A stretch of DNA of 12,287 nt from CAYJBP01 sp964368605 (GTDB lineage: Bacteria > Bacillota > Dehalobacteriia > UBA4068), in NCBI GenBank assembly GCA_964368605.1, contig CAYJBP010000075.1:1-12287 (forward strand), in the 5' to 3' direction. The position numbers and the translations under genes are program-made. Under the pieces are notes generated by a model. It made no database searches, was not told where the DNA came from, and was given only the letters and a program-made list of their open reading frames with translations. Shown piece after piece: positions 1 through 6,497 of the stretch. Position 1 is the first letter of the stretch; each line of letters starts with the position of its first letter.

Positions 1-89
1 TTGCTGGGCTCTTCCGAACCGCAGGCACTTAATAAGGCTATTGCTAAAATCCCCAATAAAAGCAAGCTCCACAACTGTTTTCTTTTCAT
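1..89 (-). CDS. N-terminus of a lipoprotein, probable OppA-type solute-binding protein (partial, runs off left edge)
   Basis: Only 29 codons are present. They encode a lipoprotein signal peptide: basic start (MKRKQ), a hydrophobic stretch at about residues 6-20, and the lipobox LSAC with the lipidated cysteine at residue 23, followed by a polar GSEEPS tether. In Gram-positive bacteria such proteins are anchored to the outer face of the membrane. The gene follows oppF by about 55 nt on the same strand, so by context it is most likely the peptide-binding component that feeds the OppBCDF channel. No binding-domain sequence is visible to confirm this. An in-frame ATG lies two codons upstream (position 95), but it abuts the AAGGAGA ribosome binding site, so the ATG at 89 is preferred. 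Confidence 0.7.
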   Translation of the reverse strand, partial: MKRKQLWSLLLLGILAIALLSACGSEEPS

Positions 90-95
90 TCTCAT

Positions 96-102
96 TCTCC
101 TT
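96..102 (-). promoter_or_regulatory. Ribosome binding site that decides the start of the partial lipoprotein
   Basis: The minus strand reads AAGGAGA, then ATGAGA, then ATG. The first ATG (position 95) touches the Shine-Dalgarno sequence. The second (position 89) has a normal 6-nt spacing and is the likely start. Confidence 0.6.
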
Positions 103-117
103 TTCAATTCAGTATAT

Positions 118-145
118 TTCAGTCGCCTATTTTAGCGATTCTGAA
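118..145 (-). other. Intercistronic hairpin between oppF and the lipoprotein gene
   Basis: TTCAG (118-122) pairs with CTGAA (141-145), and TCGC (123-126) pairs with GCGA (135-138), leaving a 2-nt bulge. It fills most of the gap after the oppF stop. No U-run follows, so it is not a simple terminator. An mRNA processing or stabilising role that sets the level of the downstream binding protein is an inference. Confidence 0.4.
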
Positions 146-1105
146 CTAATATAAATGGCAAGCCAAATCATGGCCGGGGGCAACCGATTTCATAACCGGC
201 ACTTCTTGATGGCAAATATCCATAGCCTGCGGACAACGGGTATGGAATCGGCAGCCGCTGGGCGGATTAACCGGGCTGGGAATATCGCCTTCAATACCAA
301 CTGTTTCCCTTAATTGTGCCTGCTTGGGATCGGCTATTGGCACGCAAGATAATAGACATTTAGTATAAGGATGCAAGGGATTGATATAAATTTCCTCGGC
401 GGCGCATTTTTCTACCAACTGGCCTAAATACATAACGCCAATTACATCCGATACATAGCGAATCATCGATAAATCATGGGCAATAAATAAATAAGATAGG
501 CCTTCGGCCTGCTGATAATCACGCAATAAATTAACAATTTGGGCTTGAATTGATACATCTAAGGCCGATATTGCTTCGTCACAAATAACCAAGGCCGGCT
601 TTAAAATTAAGGCTCGGGCAATACAAATTCTTTGCCTTTGGCCGCCCGAAAACTCGTGGGCATAACGGCGAGCATGTTCCTTATTTAGGCCAACCAATTC
701 CAAAATAGGATAAATCAATTGATCGGCATCAGTTTTGCTTAAATCAGGCATATGGGCTTTAAGCGGCTCATTAATAATATCTCTAACCGTCATTCTGGCA
801 TTTAAAGAGGAATATGGGTCTTGAAATATCATTTGAATTTTACGCCGTATCGGCTGCAATTGCTTAGAGTTTAAATTGCTAATATCCTGATCATCTAAAA
901 TAATTTTGCCACTATCGGGATTATAAATGCGGATAATCGTGCGCGCACAGGTGCTTTTGCCGCAGCCGCTTTCGCCAACCAGGCCAAAGGTTTGGCCTTT
1001 TTCCAGATTAAAGCTGATATTATCAACGGCATGCACATAGGCATTTTTACCTACCTTAAAGTGCTTTACCAGATTAGTAACTTCTAAAATAGTAGATTTG
1101 CTCAT
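146..1105 (-). CDS. oppF: Oligopeptide/dipeptide ABC transporter ATP-binding protein OppF
   Basis: This is one of two cytoplasmic ATPases that power the peptide importer. All ABC elements are visible in the 319 residues: Walker A GESGCGKS at 44-51, Q-loop Q95 in IFQDP, signature FSGGQRQR at 152-159, Walker B ending CDEAISALD at about 175-183, and the switch histidine H210. The SIQAQ stretch after Walker B is typical of OppF/DppF. The C-terminal oligopeptide-transporter extension carries cysteines at 285, 291, 298 and 316, a pattern that binds an iron-sulfur cluster in some characterised Opp/Dpp ATPases. The start ATG overlaps the oppD stop as ATGA, with a GGAGG-type site upstream, which indicates translational coupling. 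Length is normal. The transported peptide class cannot be told from the ATPase. Confidence 0.93.
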   Translation of the reverse strand: MSKSTILEVTNLVKHFKVGKNAYVHAVDNISFNLEKGQTFGLVGESGCGKSTCARTIIRIYNPDSGKIILDDQDISNLNSKQLQPIRRKIQMIFQDPYSSLNARMTVRDIINEPLKAHMPDLSKTDADQLIYPILELVGLNKEHARRYAHEFSGGQRQRICIARALILKPALVICDEAISALDVSIQAQIVNLLRDYQQAEGLSYLFIAHDLSMIRYVSDVIGVMYLGQLVEKCAAEEIYINPLHPYTKCLLSCVPIADPKQAQLRETVGIEGDIPSPVNPPSGCRFHTRCPQAMDICHQEVPVMKSVAPGHDLACHLY

Positions 1106-2127
1106 AAACTTCCCTCCGACTTTAGCTTGCTAAACGGATTATTGTCGCAGGGTGCATCTTCGGTTAATAGCCAGCACCTCGAGCGACGATTAGCATTTAC
1201 CTGCACATAAGGTGGCAGTTGCTCTGCACAAATATTGCGGGCATAATTGCAGCGTGCGGCAAAAGGGCAGCCTTGAGGCGGCTTAGTCATATCCGGTGGC
1301 GAACCGGGTATCGATTGCAATTTTTGCTCTTTATCTTGATTAATATTGGGTATCGATTTCATCAAGCCTATTGTATAAGGATGCAGCGGATCGGCAAAAA
1401 TATCCTCTACCGAGGCTTCTTCCATAATCAAACCGCCATACATAACCAGCACCCGATGACATAATTCGGCAACTACCCCCAAATCATGGGTAATAAAGAT
1501 AATGCTGGTATTATACTCTTTTTGCAAAGCCCTTAACTGCTTAAGAATTTGGTCTTGAATGGTTACATCTAAGGCGGTAGTAGGCTCGTCGGCGATTAAT
1601 AAAGGCGGATGATTGGCCAAAGCCATGGCTATCATCACCCTTTGGCGCATGCCGCCGGAAAACTGATGCGGAAAGGAATTGAAGCGTTTTTCCGGTTCGG
1701 GAATACGCACTTGCTCGAATAATTTAAGGGTTTGTTCTTTGATTTGTTGCTCGCTTAAAGATGGCTTATGGGTTTTAATCATTTCCATAACTTGCTTACC
1801 AACCGTGATTAGGGGATTAAGCGAGGACATTGGATCTTGAAAGATCATGGCAATTTTTTCGCCACGAATAGCCCTAAGTTGATTGATAGTTAATTTGCTT
1901 AAATCCTGGCCTTCAAAGATAATCGAACCATTTTTAATTTTGGCCGTAGTGGCTAAAAGGCGCAAAATAGACATGGCCGTAACACTTTTACCACTGCCGC
2001 TTTCGCCAACTATGCCCAGGATTTCGCCTTGATCTATGCCAAAGCTAATGCCACGCACGGCCTCTACTTCGCCATCTGCTGTAAAGAATGAAGTTTTTAA
2101 ATCATTAACTTCTAATATTCTGCTCAT
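1102..2127 (-). CDS. oppD: Oligopeptide/dipeptide ABC transporter ATP-binding protein OppD
   Basis: This is the partner ATPase of OppF in a heterodimeric Opp/Dpp importer. In 341 residues it has Walker A GESGSGKS at 41-48, Q-loop Q97, signature FSGGMRQR at 156-163, Walker B LLIADEPTTALD at 176-187 and H-loop H214. The RVMIAMAL segment after the signature and the VTIQDQIL segment after Walker B are typical of OppD/DppD. The C-terminal extension has four cysteines (287, 293, 300, 318), consistent with the [4Fe-4S] motif reported in DppD-type ATPases. It lies 14 nt after oppC, with AGGTGA as ribosome binding site, and overlaps oppF by 4 nt. Length and motifs are ordinary. Confidence 0.93.
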   Translation of the reverse strand: MSRILEVNDLKTSFFTADGEVEAVRGISFGIDQGEILGIVGESGSGKSVTAMSILRLLATTAKIKNGSIIFEGQDLSKLTINQLRAIRGEKIAMIFQDPMSSLNPLITVGKQVMEMIKTHKPSLSEQQIKEQTLKLFEQVRIPEPEKRFNSFPHQFSGGMRQRVMIAMALANHPPLLIADEPTTALDVTIQDQILKQLRALQKEYNTSIIFITHDLGVVAELCHRVLVMYGGLIMEEASVEDIFADPLHPYTIGLMKSIPNINQDKEQKLQSIPGSPPDMTKPPQGCPFAARCNYARNICAEQLPPYVQVNANRRSRCWLLTEDAPCDNNPFSKLKSEGSL

Positions 2128-2141
2128 TAATTATCACCTAA

Positions 2142-3314
2142 TTATTTTTTTAATTTGGGATCAAGGGCATCCCTTAAACCATCGCCTACAAAATTAAAGG
2201 CAAACATAATTACACAAATTAAAGCGGCCGGAATAAATAAGGCATGGGGGCTGGAACGCAAGCCGGTAGTGGCATCATTACACATAGTGCCTAGGCTGGC
2301 AAAAGGTGGCGTAATACCAATGCCCAAATAGCTTAAAAAGGCTTCCATAAATATGGCTGAGGGGATAAGCATAGTAACCGTAACCAAAATCGGGCCCATG
2401 GCATTGGGTATTAAATGCTTAAATAAAATGGTTTTGGTAGAAGAGCCAATAGTTTTAGCGGCGGCAACAAATTCTTGCTGCTTTAAGCTTAATACCTCGC
2501 CTCTTACCACACGTGCCATATTAACCCAGTAAACACTGCCTAAAGCCACAATTATGCTTTGCAGGCCATTACCTAAAAGAACCATTACCAAAATAACATA
2601 AAGCATTAAGGGAATAGTGCTGATGATGTCCACAATGCGCATCATTGCCATATCAACATTGCCGCCAATATAACCCGAGATGCCGCCATATAAAATACCG
2701 ATCACCATATTAACAAAGGCGGCCACAAAAGCTACGGTTAAAGATACTTGCGTGCCATACATTAAACGGGTAAGAATATCCCGGCCCAAGGCATCTGTGC
2801 CTAATAAATGTGCCGAATTCCAAACATGGGAAGAAGGATAAATATCGCCGCTTGTTTCGTCGGCAATCACATATTGGCTGCCGCCATAATATAAAGCCAC
2901 TTCGGTGCCATTATAATCAAAGATAATCATTTTTTTATCATAATCTTCCCTAATCGGATCAAGCTGATCGCCCAATTTACCGTCTAAGCCCACAAAATTA
3001 ACTTTTAAGGCCTGGGTAGGATAAAGATAACCCGTGCCATCGGGGGTTGAATATACTTTCATCAAAGGGGGAATATTGACGGTTTCTAAGTTTTGCACGG
3101 CATAGTCATAATCACTAAACAGAGGGGCTACCGTGGCAAATAAAATTAAAATTACAATAATGATTAAACCGGCAATTGCAGTTGGCTTACGCCTAAATCT
3201 AAAGGCTACATCGGCCGCAAAGCTGCGGCTTTTTGACCAAATACGTTCTTTGTCGCCGGCAGCGCTTTCTAAGGGCTGCCACTTATTGCTATTTGTTAAC
3301 TTATCCATAATCAT
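2142..3314 (-). CDS. oppC: Oligopeptide ABC transporter permease OppC with an enlarged extracytoplasmic loop
   Basis: This is one of the two membrane subunits of the peptide importer. The family hallmarks are a first membrane segment at about 47-66, the LLGTDALGRDILTRLMYG segment (170-187) that opens the permease domain, further membrane segments from about 190 to 375, and the EAA loop contacting the ATPases at about 281-303 (EFVAAAKTIGSS, then KHLIPN). It ends with VGDGLRDALDPKLKK, a classic OppC/DppC tail. At 390 residues it is about 90 longer than usual. The extra length is a polar segment between the first membrane helix and the LGTD motif (about 68-165), predicted outside the membrane. 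The start overlaps the oppB stop (TAATG) behind GGAGG. An ATG two codons later is an alternative, but the 4-nt spacing of the first ATG matches that of oppB. Confidence 0.92.
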   Translation of the reverse strand: MIMDKLTNSNKWQPLESAAGDKERIWSKSRSFAADVAFRFRRKPTAIAGLIIIVILILFATVAPLFSDYDYAVQNLETVNIPPLMKVYSTPDGTGYLYPTQALKVNFVGLDGKLGDQLDPIREDYDKKMIIFDYNGTEVALYYGGSQYVIADETSGDIYPSSHVWNSAHLLGTDALGRDILTRLMYGTQVSLTVAFVAAFVNMVIGILYGGISGYIGGNVDMAMMRIVDIISTIPLMLYVILVMVLLGNGLQSIIVALGSVYWVNMARVVRGEVLSLKQQEFVAAAKTIGSSTKTILFKHLIPNAMGPILVTVTMLIPSAIFMEAFLSYLGIGITPPFASLGTMCNDATTGLRSSPHALFIPAALICVIMFAFNFVGDGLRDALDPKLKK

Positions 3315-4234
3315 TAAGCCTCCAATTTAATCCGGGGATCGATTAGGCAATAAAAGATATCTACAATAATAACCATCGCCATTAAAAAGGCGGCATAAAA
3401 GATGGTAACACCCATAATGGTGGTATAATCCCTTTGCGAAACACTATTAACAAAATGCATACCTAAGCCGGATATAGCAAATATTTTTTCGATAACAAAG
3501 CTGCCGGTTAGCAAATTGGCGGCCGTAGGCCCTAAAACGGTGATAATTGGAATTAAGGAATTACGCAAAGCATGTTTGATAATAACCTTAACCTCGGAAA
3601 GCCCTTTAGCCCTGGCCGTACGAATATAATCCTGCCCCATTACTTCCAGCAGGCTGGAGCGCATTAATCTGGCCAAATAACTAACCGAATAACCACCTAA
3701 AGCCATCATCGGCAGAATATAACCTTGCCAAGAATCTAAACCATATGTAGGCAACCAGTTTAATTGATAGGAGAAAAAGTAAATCAAAACCGAAGCAATA
3801 ATAAAAGATGGAATAGTAACCCCAATAGTAGCAACAGCCATGATACTCATATCCTGCCAGCGTCCGGTTTTAATGGCGGCCAAAATACCCATTGGAATCG
3901 AGGCCAAAAGCACAAAGATGATAGTAACCACACCTAAGCGTGCCGAAGCCGGAAAGCCTTCGCGAATAAAATCATTAACCTGACGTCCCAAATATTTATA
4001 AGAAGGCCCTAAATCGCCTTGCAAAACGCCGCCAATATAATCAAAGAACTGCTCGGGTAAAGGAGCATCAAGATTAAACTTGGCATTAAGGGCAGCCTCT
4101 ACTTCGGGGGTAACCTGCCTATCACTGGTAAAAGGACCACCCGGCACAATATGCATAATAATAAAGGTAATTAAAGTAATCATAAACATAGCTATAATCA
4201 TCATGCCAATGCGCTTAATAATGAACTTTAACAT
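3314..4234 (-). CDS. oppB: Oligopeptide ABC transporter permease OppB
   Basis: This is the first gene of the peptide-transporter operon and the partner permease of OppC. The 306 residues begin with FIIKRIGMMI and a first membrane helix at about 9-29, followed by the HIVPGGPF segment typical of OppB/DppB. An extracytoplasmic region (about 33-90) comes next, then five more membrane segments. The EAA loop lies at about 202-231 (DYIRTARAKGLS, then KHALRNSLIPI). The C-terminus, LIDPRIKLEA, is the usual OppB ending (DPR motif). Length is normal. It is preceded by GGAGG four nt from the ATG and by a sigma-70-like promoter about 45-73 nt upstream, which supports operon initiation here. The sequence does not say whether peptides, nickel or other ligands are carried. 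Confidence 0.93.
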   Translation of the reverse strand: MLKFIIKRIGMMIIAMFMITLITFIIMHIVPGGPFTSDRQVTPEVEAALNAKFNLDAPLPEQFFDYIGGVLQGDLGPSYKYLGRQVNDFIREGFPASARLGVVTIIFVLLASIPMGILAAIKTGRWQDMSIMAVATIGVTIPSFIIASVLIYFFSYQLNWLPTYGLDSWQGYILPMMALGGYSVSYLARLMRSSLLEVMGQDYIRTARAKGLSEVKVIIKHALRNSLIPIITVLGPTAANLLTGSFVIEKIFAISGLGMHFVNSVSQRDYTTIMGVTIFYAAFLMAMVIIVDIFYCLIDPRIKLEA

Positions 4235-4278
4235 ATAGCCTCCACTTTAAATAATTCTTATATTTACTTGCCGTATGT

Positions 4279-4307
4279 ATTATATTACATTTTGTTACAT
4301 AATGCAA
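4279..4307 (-). promoter_or_regulatory. Sigma-70-type promoter of the opp operon with direct repeats in the spacer
   Basis: The minus strand has a perfect TATAAT -10 (4279-4284) and TTGCAT as -35 (4302-4307), separated by exactly 17 nt. The predicted transcript start is near 4272, giving a short leader before the oppB ribosome binding site. The spacer contains two copies of ATGTAA (4285-4290 and 4295-4300), one helical turn apart, which may be a regulator site. Confidence 0.55.
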
Positions 4308-4487
4308 TAGATAATAATCATTAGATTAAAGATACACAAGCCTATTTTATGCCTTAAATCATCTCCAAGCAGGGATATTTATCTAAATTTAATATATTAT
4401 TTTTATGGATAATTTTCTCAGATATAATAAATTATCTGAATAATATGCAATTTATTATAATTAGTAAATTATGCTATTAATAATACA

Positions 4488-4533
4488 ATAAGCACAAAGA
4501 CGAATATCTTAAAATATCCGTCTTTGTGCTTAT
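4488..4533 (-). terminator. Terminator-like hairpin downstream of dctM
   Basis: A 20-bp stem (4488-4507 with 4514-4533) closes a 6-nt loop, about 62 nt after the dctM stop. In the minus-strand RNA every position pairs, one of them as G-U. On the plus strand the same position would be an A-C mismatch, so the minus strand is the functional orientation. The trailing sequence TGTATTATTAA is U-rich but lacks a clean U-run. It probably ends the Mo-hydroxylase/TRAP unit. Confidence 0.65.
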
Positions 4534-4595
4534 AAGAGGGGATGAGAGTATCTTATTAATAGCCTCTAGATTGGCTTATTTTCTTTAAAAACAGC

Positions 4596-5912
4596 TTAAT
4601 TACTAAACATGTTTTGTAAAGCAGCCGAGACAGAATCCATTAGCCCTTGCAAGCCTAAAGATAAGCCCGGGATAAATGTTACCAAAATTGTTACTGCCAG
4701 CATAGCCAGCATCAATGGAACAGCCTGCTTAGCTATGCTTAAAATGGGAATTTTGGATATTTGGCTCGATACAAATAAGTTAATACCATATGGGGGGGTA
4801 ATAAAGCCAACCGCTAAGGTCATGGTCATCACAACACCAAATTGAACATCGGTTAGGCCACAATTAATAGCTGTGGGCAATAATAATGGCGCCAAGATAA
4901 TCGTGGAAGAAATATTATCCATAAAGCAACCTACTACCAATAATAGGGCGGTAATCATCAGCATAATCATATACGGATTATCCGAAATAGAGATAAACAT
5001 TTCGCTCATTCTAAGCGGAATACTCTTTAAAGTTAATACGCGGCCTAGGCTGGCAGTAATACCAATCATAAACAAGGTAGAGCCGCTTAATAATACCGCA
5101 TCCTCTAAGGATTCTACTACTTTAGCCCAGCTTAATTCCTTATAGGCAAACATGCCCACCAAAAAGGAGTATACAACCCCCATAACGGCGGCCTCTGTAG
5201 GCGAAGCAACGCCGGCATAAATGCTGCCCAAAATGATAATAGGCGAAAGCAGCGCTAAAATCGAATCTTTAAAAGCATGGGCTAATTCTTTAGAACTTAC
5301 TTTTTTGCTATCGGTTTGCCAATTATTCTTCTTTGCCTTAAAGTAGCTAACTACCATTAGGGAAACCCCGATTAAAATTCCGGGAACAATACCGGCAATA
5401 AATAATTCGCTTACCGAGGTATCTACTGCTACCGCATATAAAACAAAGGGAATGCTGGGCGGAATAATAACGCCAATCGCGCCGGCGCAGGCCGTAAGGG
5501 CTGCGGCAAAGGCATTATTATAACCTTTAGATTTCATTTCGGGAATCATAAACGAGCCAATAGCCGAAACCGTGGCCGGCCCGGAGCCTGATATTGCGGC
5601 AAAAAACATACAAGTTACAGTAGTAACCGCCGCTAAACCACCTGTAATATGGCCTATTAAGCAGTTTGCTAAATTAAGTAGACGCTTAGATATACCACCA
5701 TACTGCATAAAACTACCGGCCACTACAAAAAAAGGAATGGCCAATAAGGTAAAGGAATCTAGGCCGGTATAAGCCGATTGCGCCAATAATTCCGGTGATA
5801 AATCGGTAGTAAAAAGCATAACAGCAATGGTAGCTATGCCTAGGCTAATTCCAATTGGCACACTTAAAGCCAAAAAGAAAAATAGCACACCAAACATTAA
5901 CAAAATATCCAT
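4596..5912 (-). CDS. dctM: TRAP transporter large permease DctM
   Basis: This is the large membrane subunit of a tripartite ATP-independent periplasmic (TRAP) transporter. It couples uptake of an organic acid, typically, to a sodium gradient. The 438 residues are almost entirely hydrophobic, with about 11-12 membrane segments. Family landmarks are visible: AIPFFVVAGSFM (58-69), AISGSGPATVSAIGS (106-120), IIPPSIPF (149-156), ASPTEAA (236-242), GCFMDNISSTIILAPLL (328-344) and GFITPPYGINLF (369-380). Length is standard. It starts 3 nt after the dctQ stop; its ribosome binding site is a run of seven Gs inside the dctQ end. A C7 run also occurs within the codons for the ITPPY motif. Confidence 0.95.
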   Translation of the reverse strand: MDILLMFGVLFFFLALSVPIGISLGIATIAVMLFTTDLSPELLAQSAYTGLDSFTLLAIPFFVVAGSFMQYGGISKRLLNLANCLIGHITGGLAAVTTVTCMFFAAISGSGPATVSAIGSFMIPEMKSKGYNNAFAAALTACAGAIGVIIPPSIPFVLYAVAVDTSVSELFIAGIVPGILIGVSLMVVSYFKAKKNNWQTDSKKVSSKELAHAFKDSILALLSPIIILGSIYAGVASPTEAAVMGVVYSFLVGMFAYKELSWAKVVESLEDAVLLSGSTLFMIGITASLGRVLTLKSIPLRMSEMFISISDNPYMIMLMITALLLVVGCFMDNISSTIILAPLLLPTAINCGLTDVQFGVVMTMTLAVGFITPPYGINLFVSSQISKIPILSIAKQAVPLMLAMLAVTILVTFIPGLSLGLQGLMDSVSAALQNMFSN

Positions 5913-5915
5913 TAG

Positions 5916-6413
5916 TTATGCCCCCCCTGCTATAATTTCTTTACGGTTTTTAATATGCACTATCAATTGCTGAACAAGGCGCAGTACAGTTAAAACAGAG
6001 CCAACCAAAACCGAAAAATAGGGTATCCATTTAGGCATTTGCAAAGCGGGTGTTAGCTGATTCATATCTTTTACAGCAGATACAACAATGGCCGCATTAT
6101 AGGATAAAAATATTAAAAATAAAATACTAACTACTAAATAGATAAGATCAAAAACATATTTACCTTTTGCATTAACTAAATCTTTAATAATATCTACCCG
6201 AATATGACGCCCTTTCATTACAGCATAGCTAACCCCTACCCAGCATTGCCAGACAAATAAGTAACGGGCTAATTCTTCTGTCCACGATAAGGAATTATTA
6301 AAAACATAGCGCATAACTACCTGCAAAAAGATAATTATAATCATAGAGCCCATATTGGCCACTAAAAAACATCGCTCAAAGTTGAGATTTAAAAAAGTTA
6401 AGGCTTTTTTCAT
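5916..6413 (-). CDS. dctQ: TRAP transporter small permease DctQ
   Basis: This small membrane subunit scaffolds DctM in the TRAP transporter. The 165 residues form four membrane segments (about 17-37, 50-65, 88-108, 130-150). The diagnostic DctQ core is present: NNSLSWTEELARYLFVW at 39-55, then GVSYAVMKGRHIRVDII (60-76). A GTG at 6425 gives a longer frame, but it lies inside the GGAGGTG ribosome binding site, so the ATG at 6413 (9 nt spacing) is chosen. The gene is separated from dctP by a strong terminator hairpin, so its expression is probably lower than that of dctP. The stop is 3 nt before dctM. Confidence 0.93.
   Translation of the reverse strand: MKKALTFLNLNFERCFLVANMGSMIIIIFLQVVMRYVFNNSLSWTEELARYLFVWQCWVGVSYAVMKGRHIRVDIIKDLVNAKGKYVFDLIYLVVSILFLIFLSYNAAIVVSAVKDMNQLTPALQMPKWIPYFSVLVGSVLTVLRLVQQLIVHIKNRKEIIAGGA
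5921..5927 (-). promoter_or_regulatory. G7 tract acting as the dctM ribosome binding site
   Basis: The minus strand shows AGGGGGGG, with the G-run ending 8 nt before the dctM ATG. No other purine-rich site is present. The same bases encode the Gly-Gly-Ala end of DctQ. It is an unusual, G-only Shine-Dalgarno and a homopolymer prone to slippage. Confidence 0.5.
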
Positions 6414-6422
6414 TGCTGATAA

Positions 6423-6429
6423 CACCTCC
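6423..6429 (-). promoter_or_regulatory. Ribosome binding site that decides the dctQ start
   Basis: GGAGGTG lies 9 nt before the ATG at 6413. The upstream in-frame GTG is part of this site and cannot be the start. Confidence 0.65.
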
Positions 6430-6435
6430 GCTTAT

Positions 6436-6479
6436 TAAAAAGGGCTGCCGCTTAGCAATAGCTTTACGGCGGCAGCCCT
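6436..6479 (-). terminator. Strong intrinsic terminator between dctP and dctQ
   Basis: A GC-rich 11-bp perfect stem, AGGGCTGCCGC with GCGGCAGCCCT (6469-6479 and 6441-6451 on the minus strand), extends to 12 with a G-U pair. It is followed directly by TTTTTAATAA (6440 downward). The loop holds a small inner AGC/GCT pairing. It lies in the gap after dctP and before the dctQ ribosome binding site. Partial read-through would give more binding protein than membrane subunits. Confidence 0.8.
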
Positions 6480-6497
6480 ATTATTGATTAAAATTAT

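Larger units (their letters stand above)
4235..4595. other. Intergenic region between the TRAP and peptide-transporter operons
   Basis: These 361 strongly AT-rich bases contain no credible ORF. From the right they hold the dctM-distal terminator hairpin (4488-4533), a weak inverted repeat TCAGATA/TATCTGA (4418-4424 and 4433-4439), AT-only sequence, and the oppB promoter with a pair of direct repeats (4279-4307). Confidence 0.75.

Noticed and set aside
1219..1464. Plus-strand frame of 81 codons inside oppD
   Set aside because: Antisense shadow of a conserved ATPase gene; no start signal and no recognisable domain.
6414..6425. GTG start of dctQ four codons upstream
   Set aside because: The GTG is part of the GGAGGTG ribosome binding site itself.
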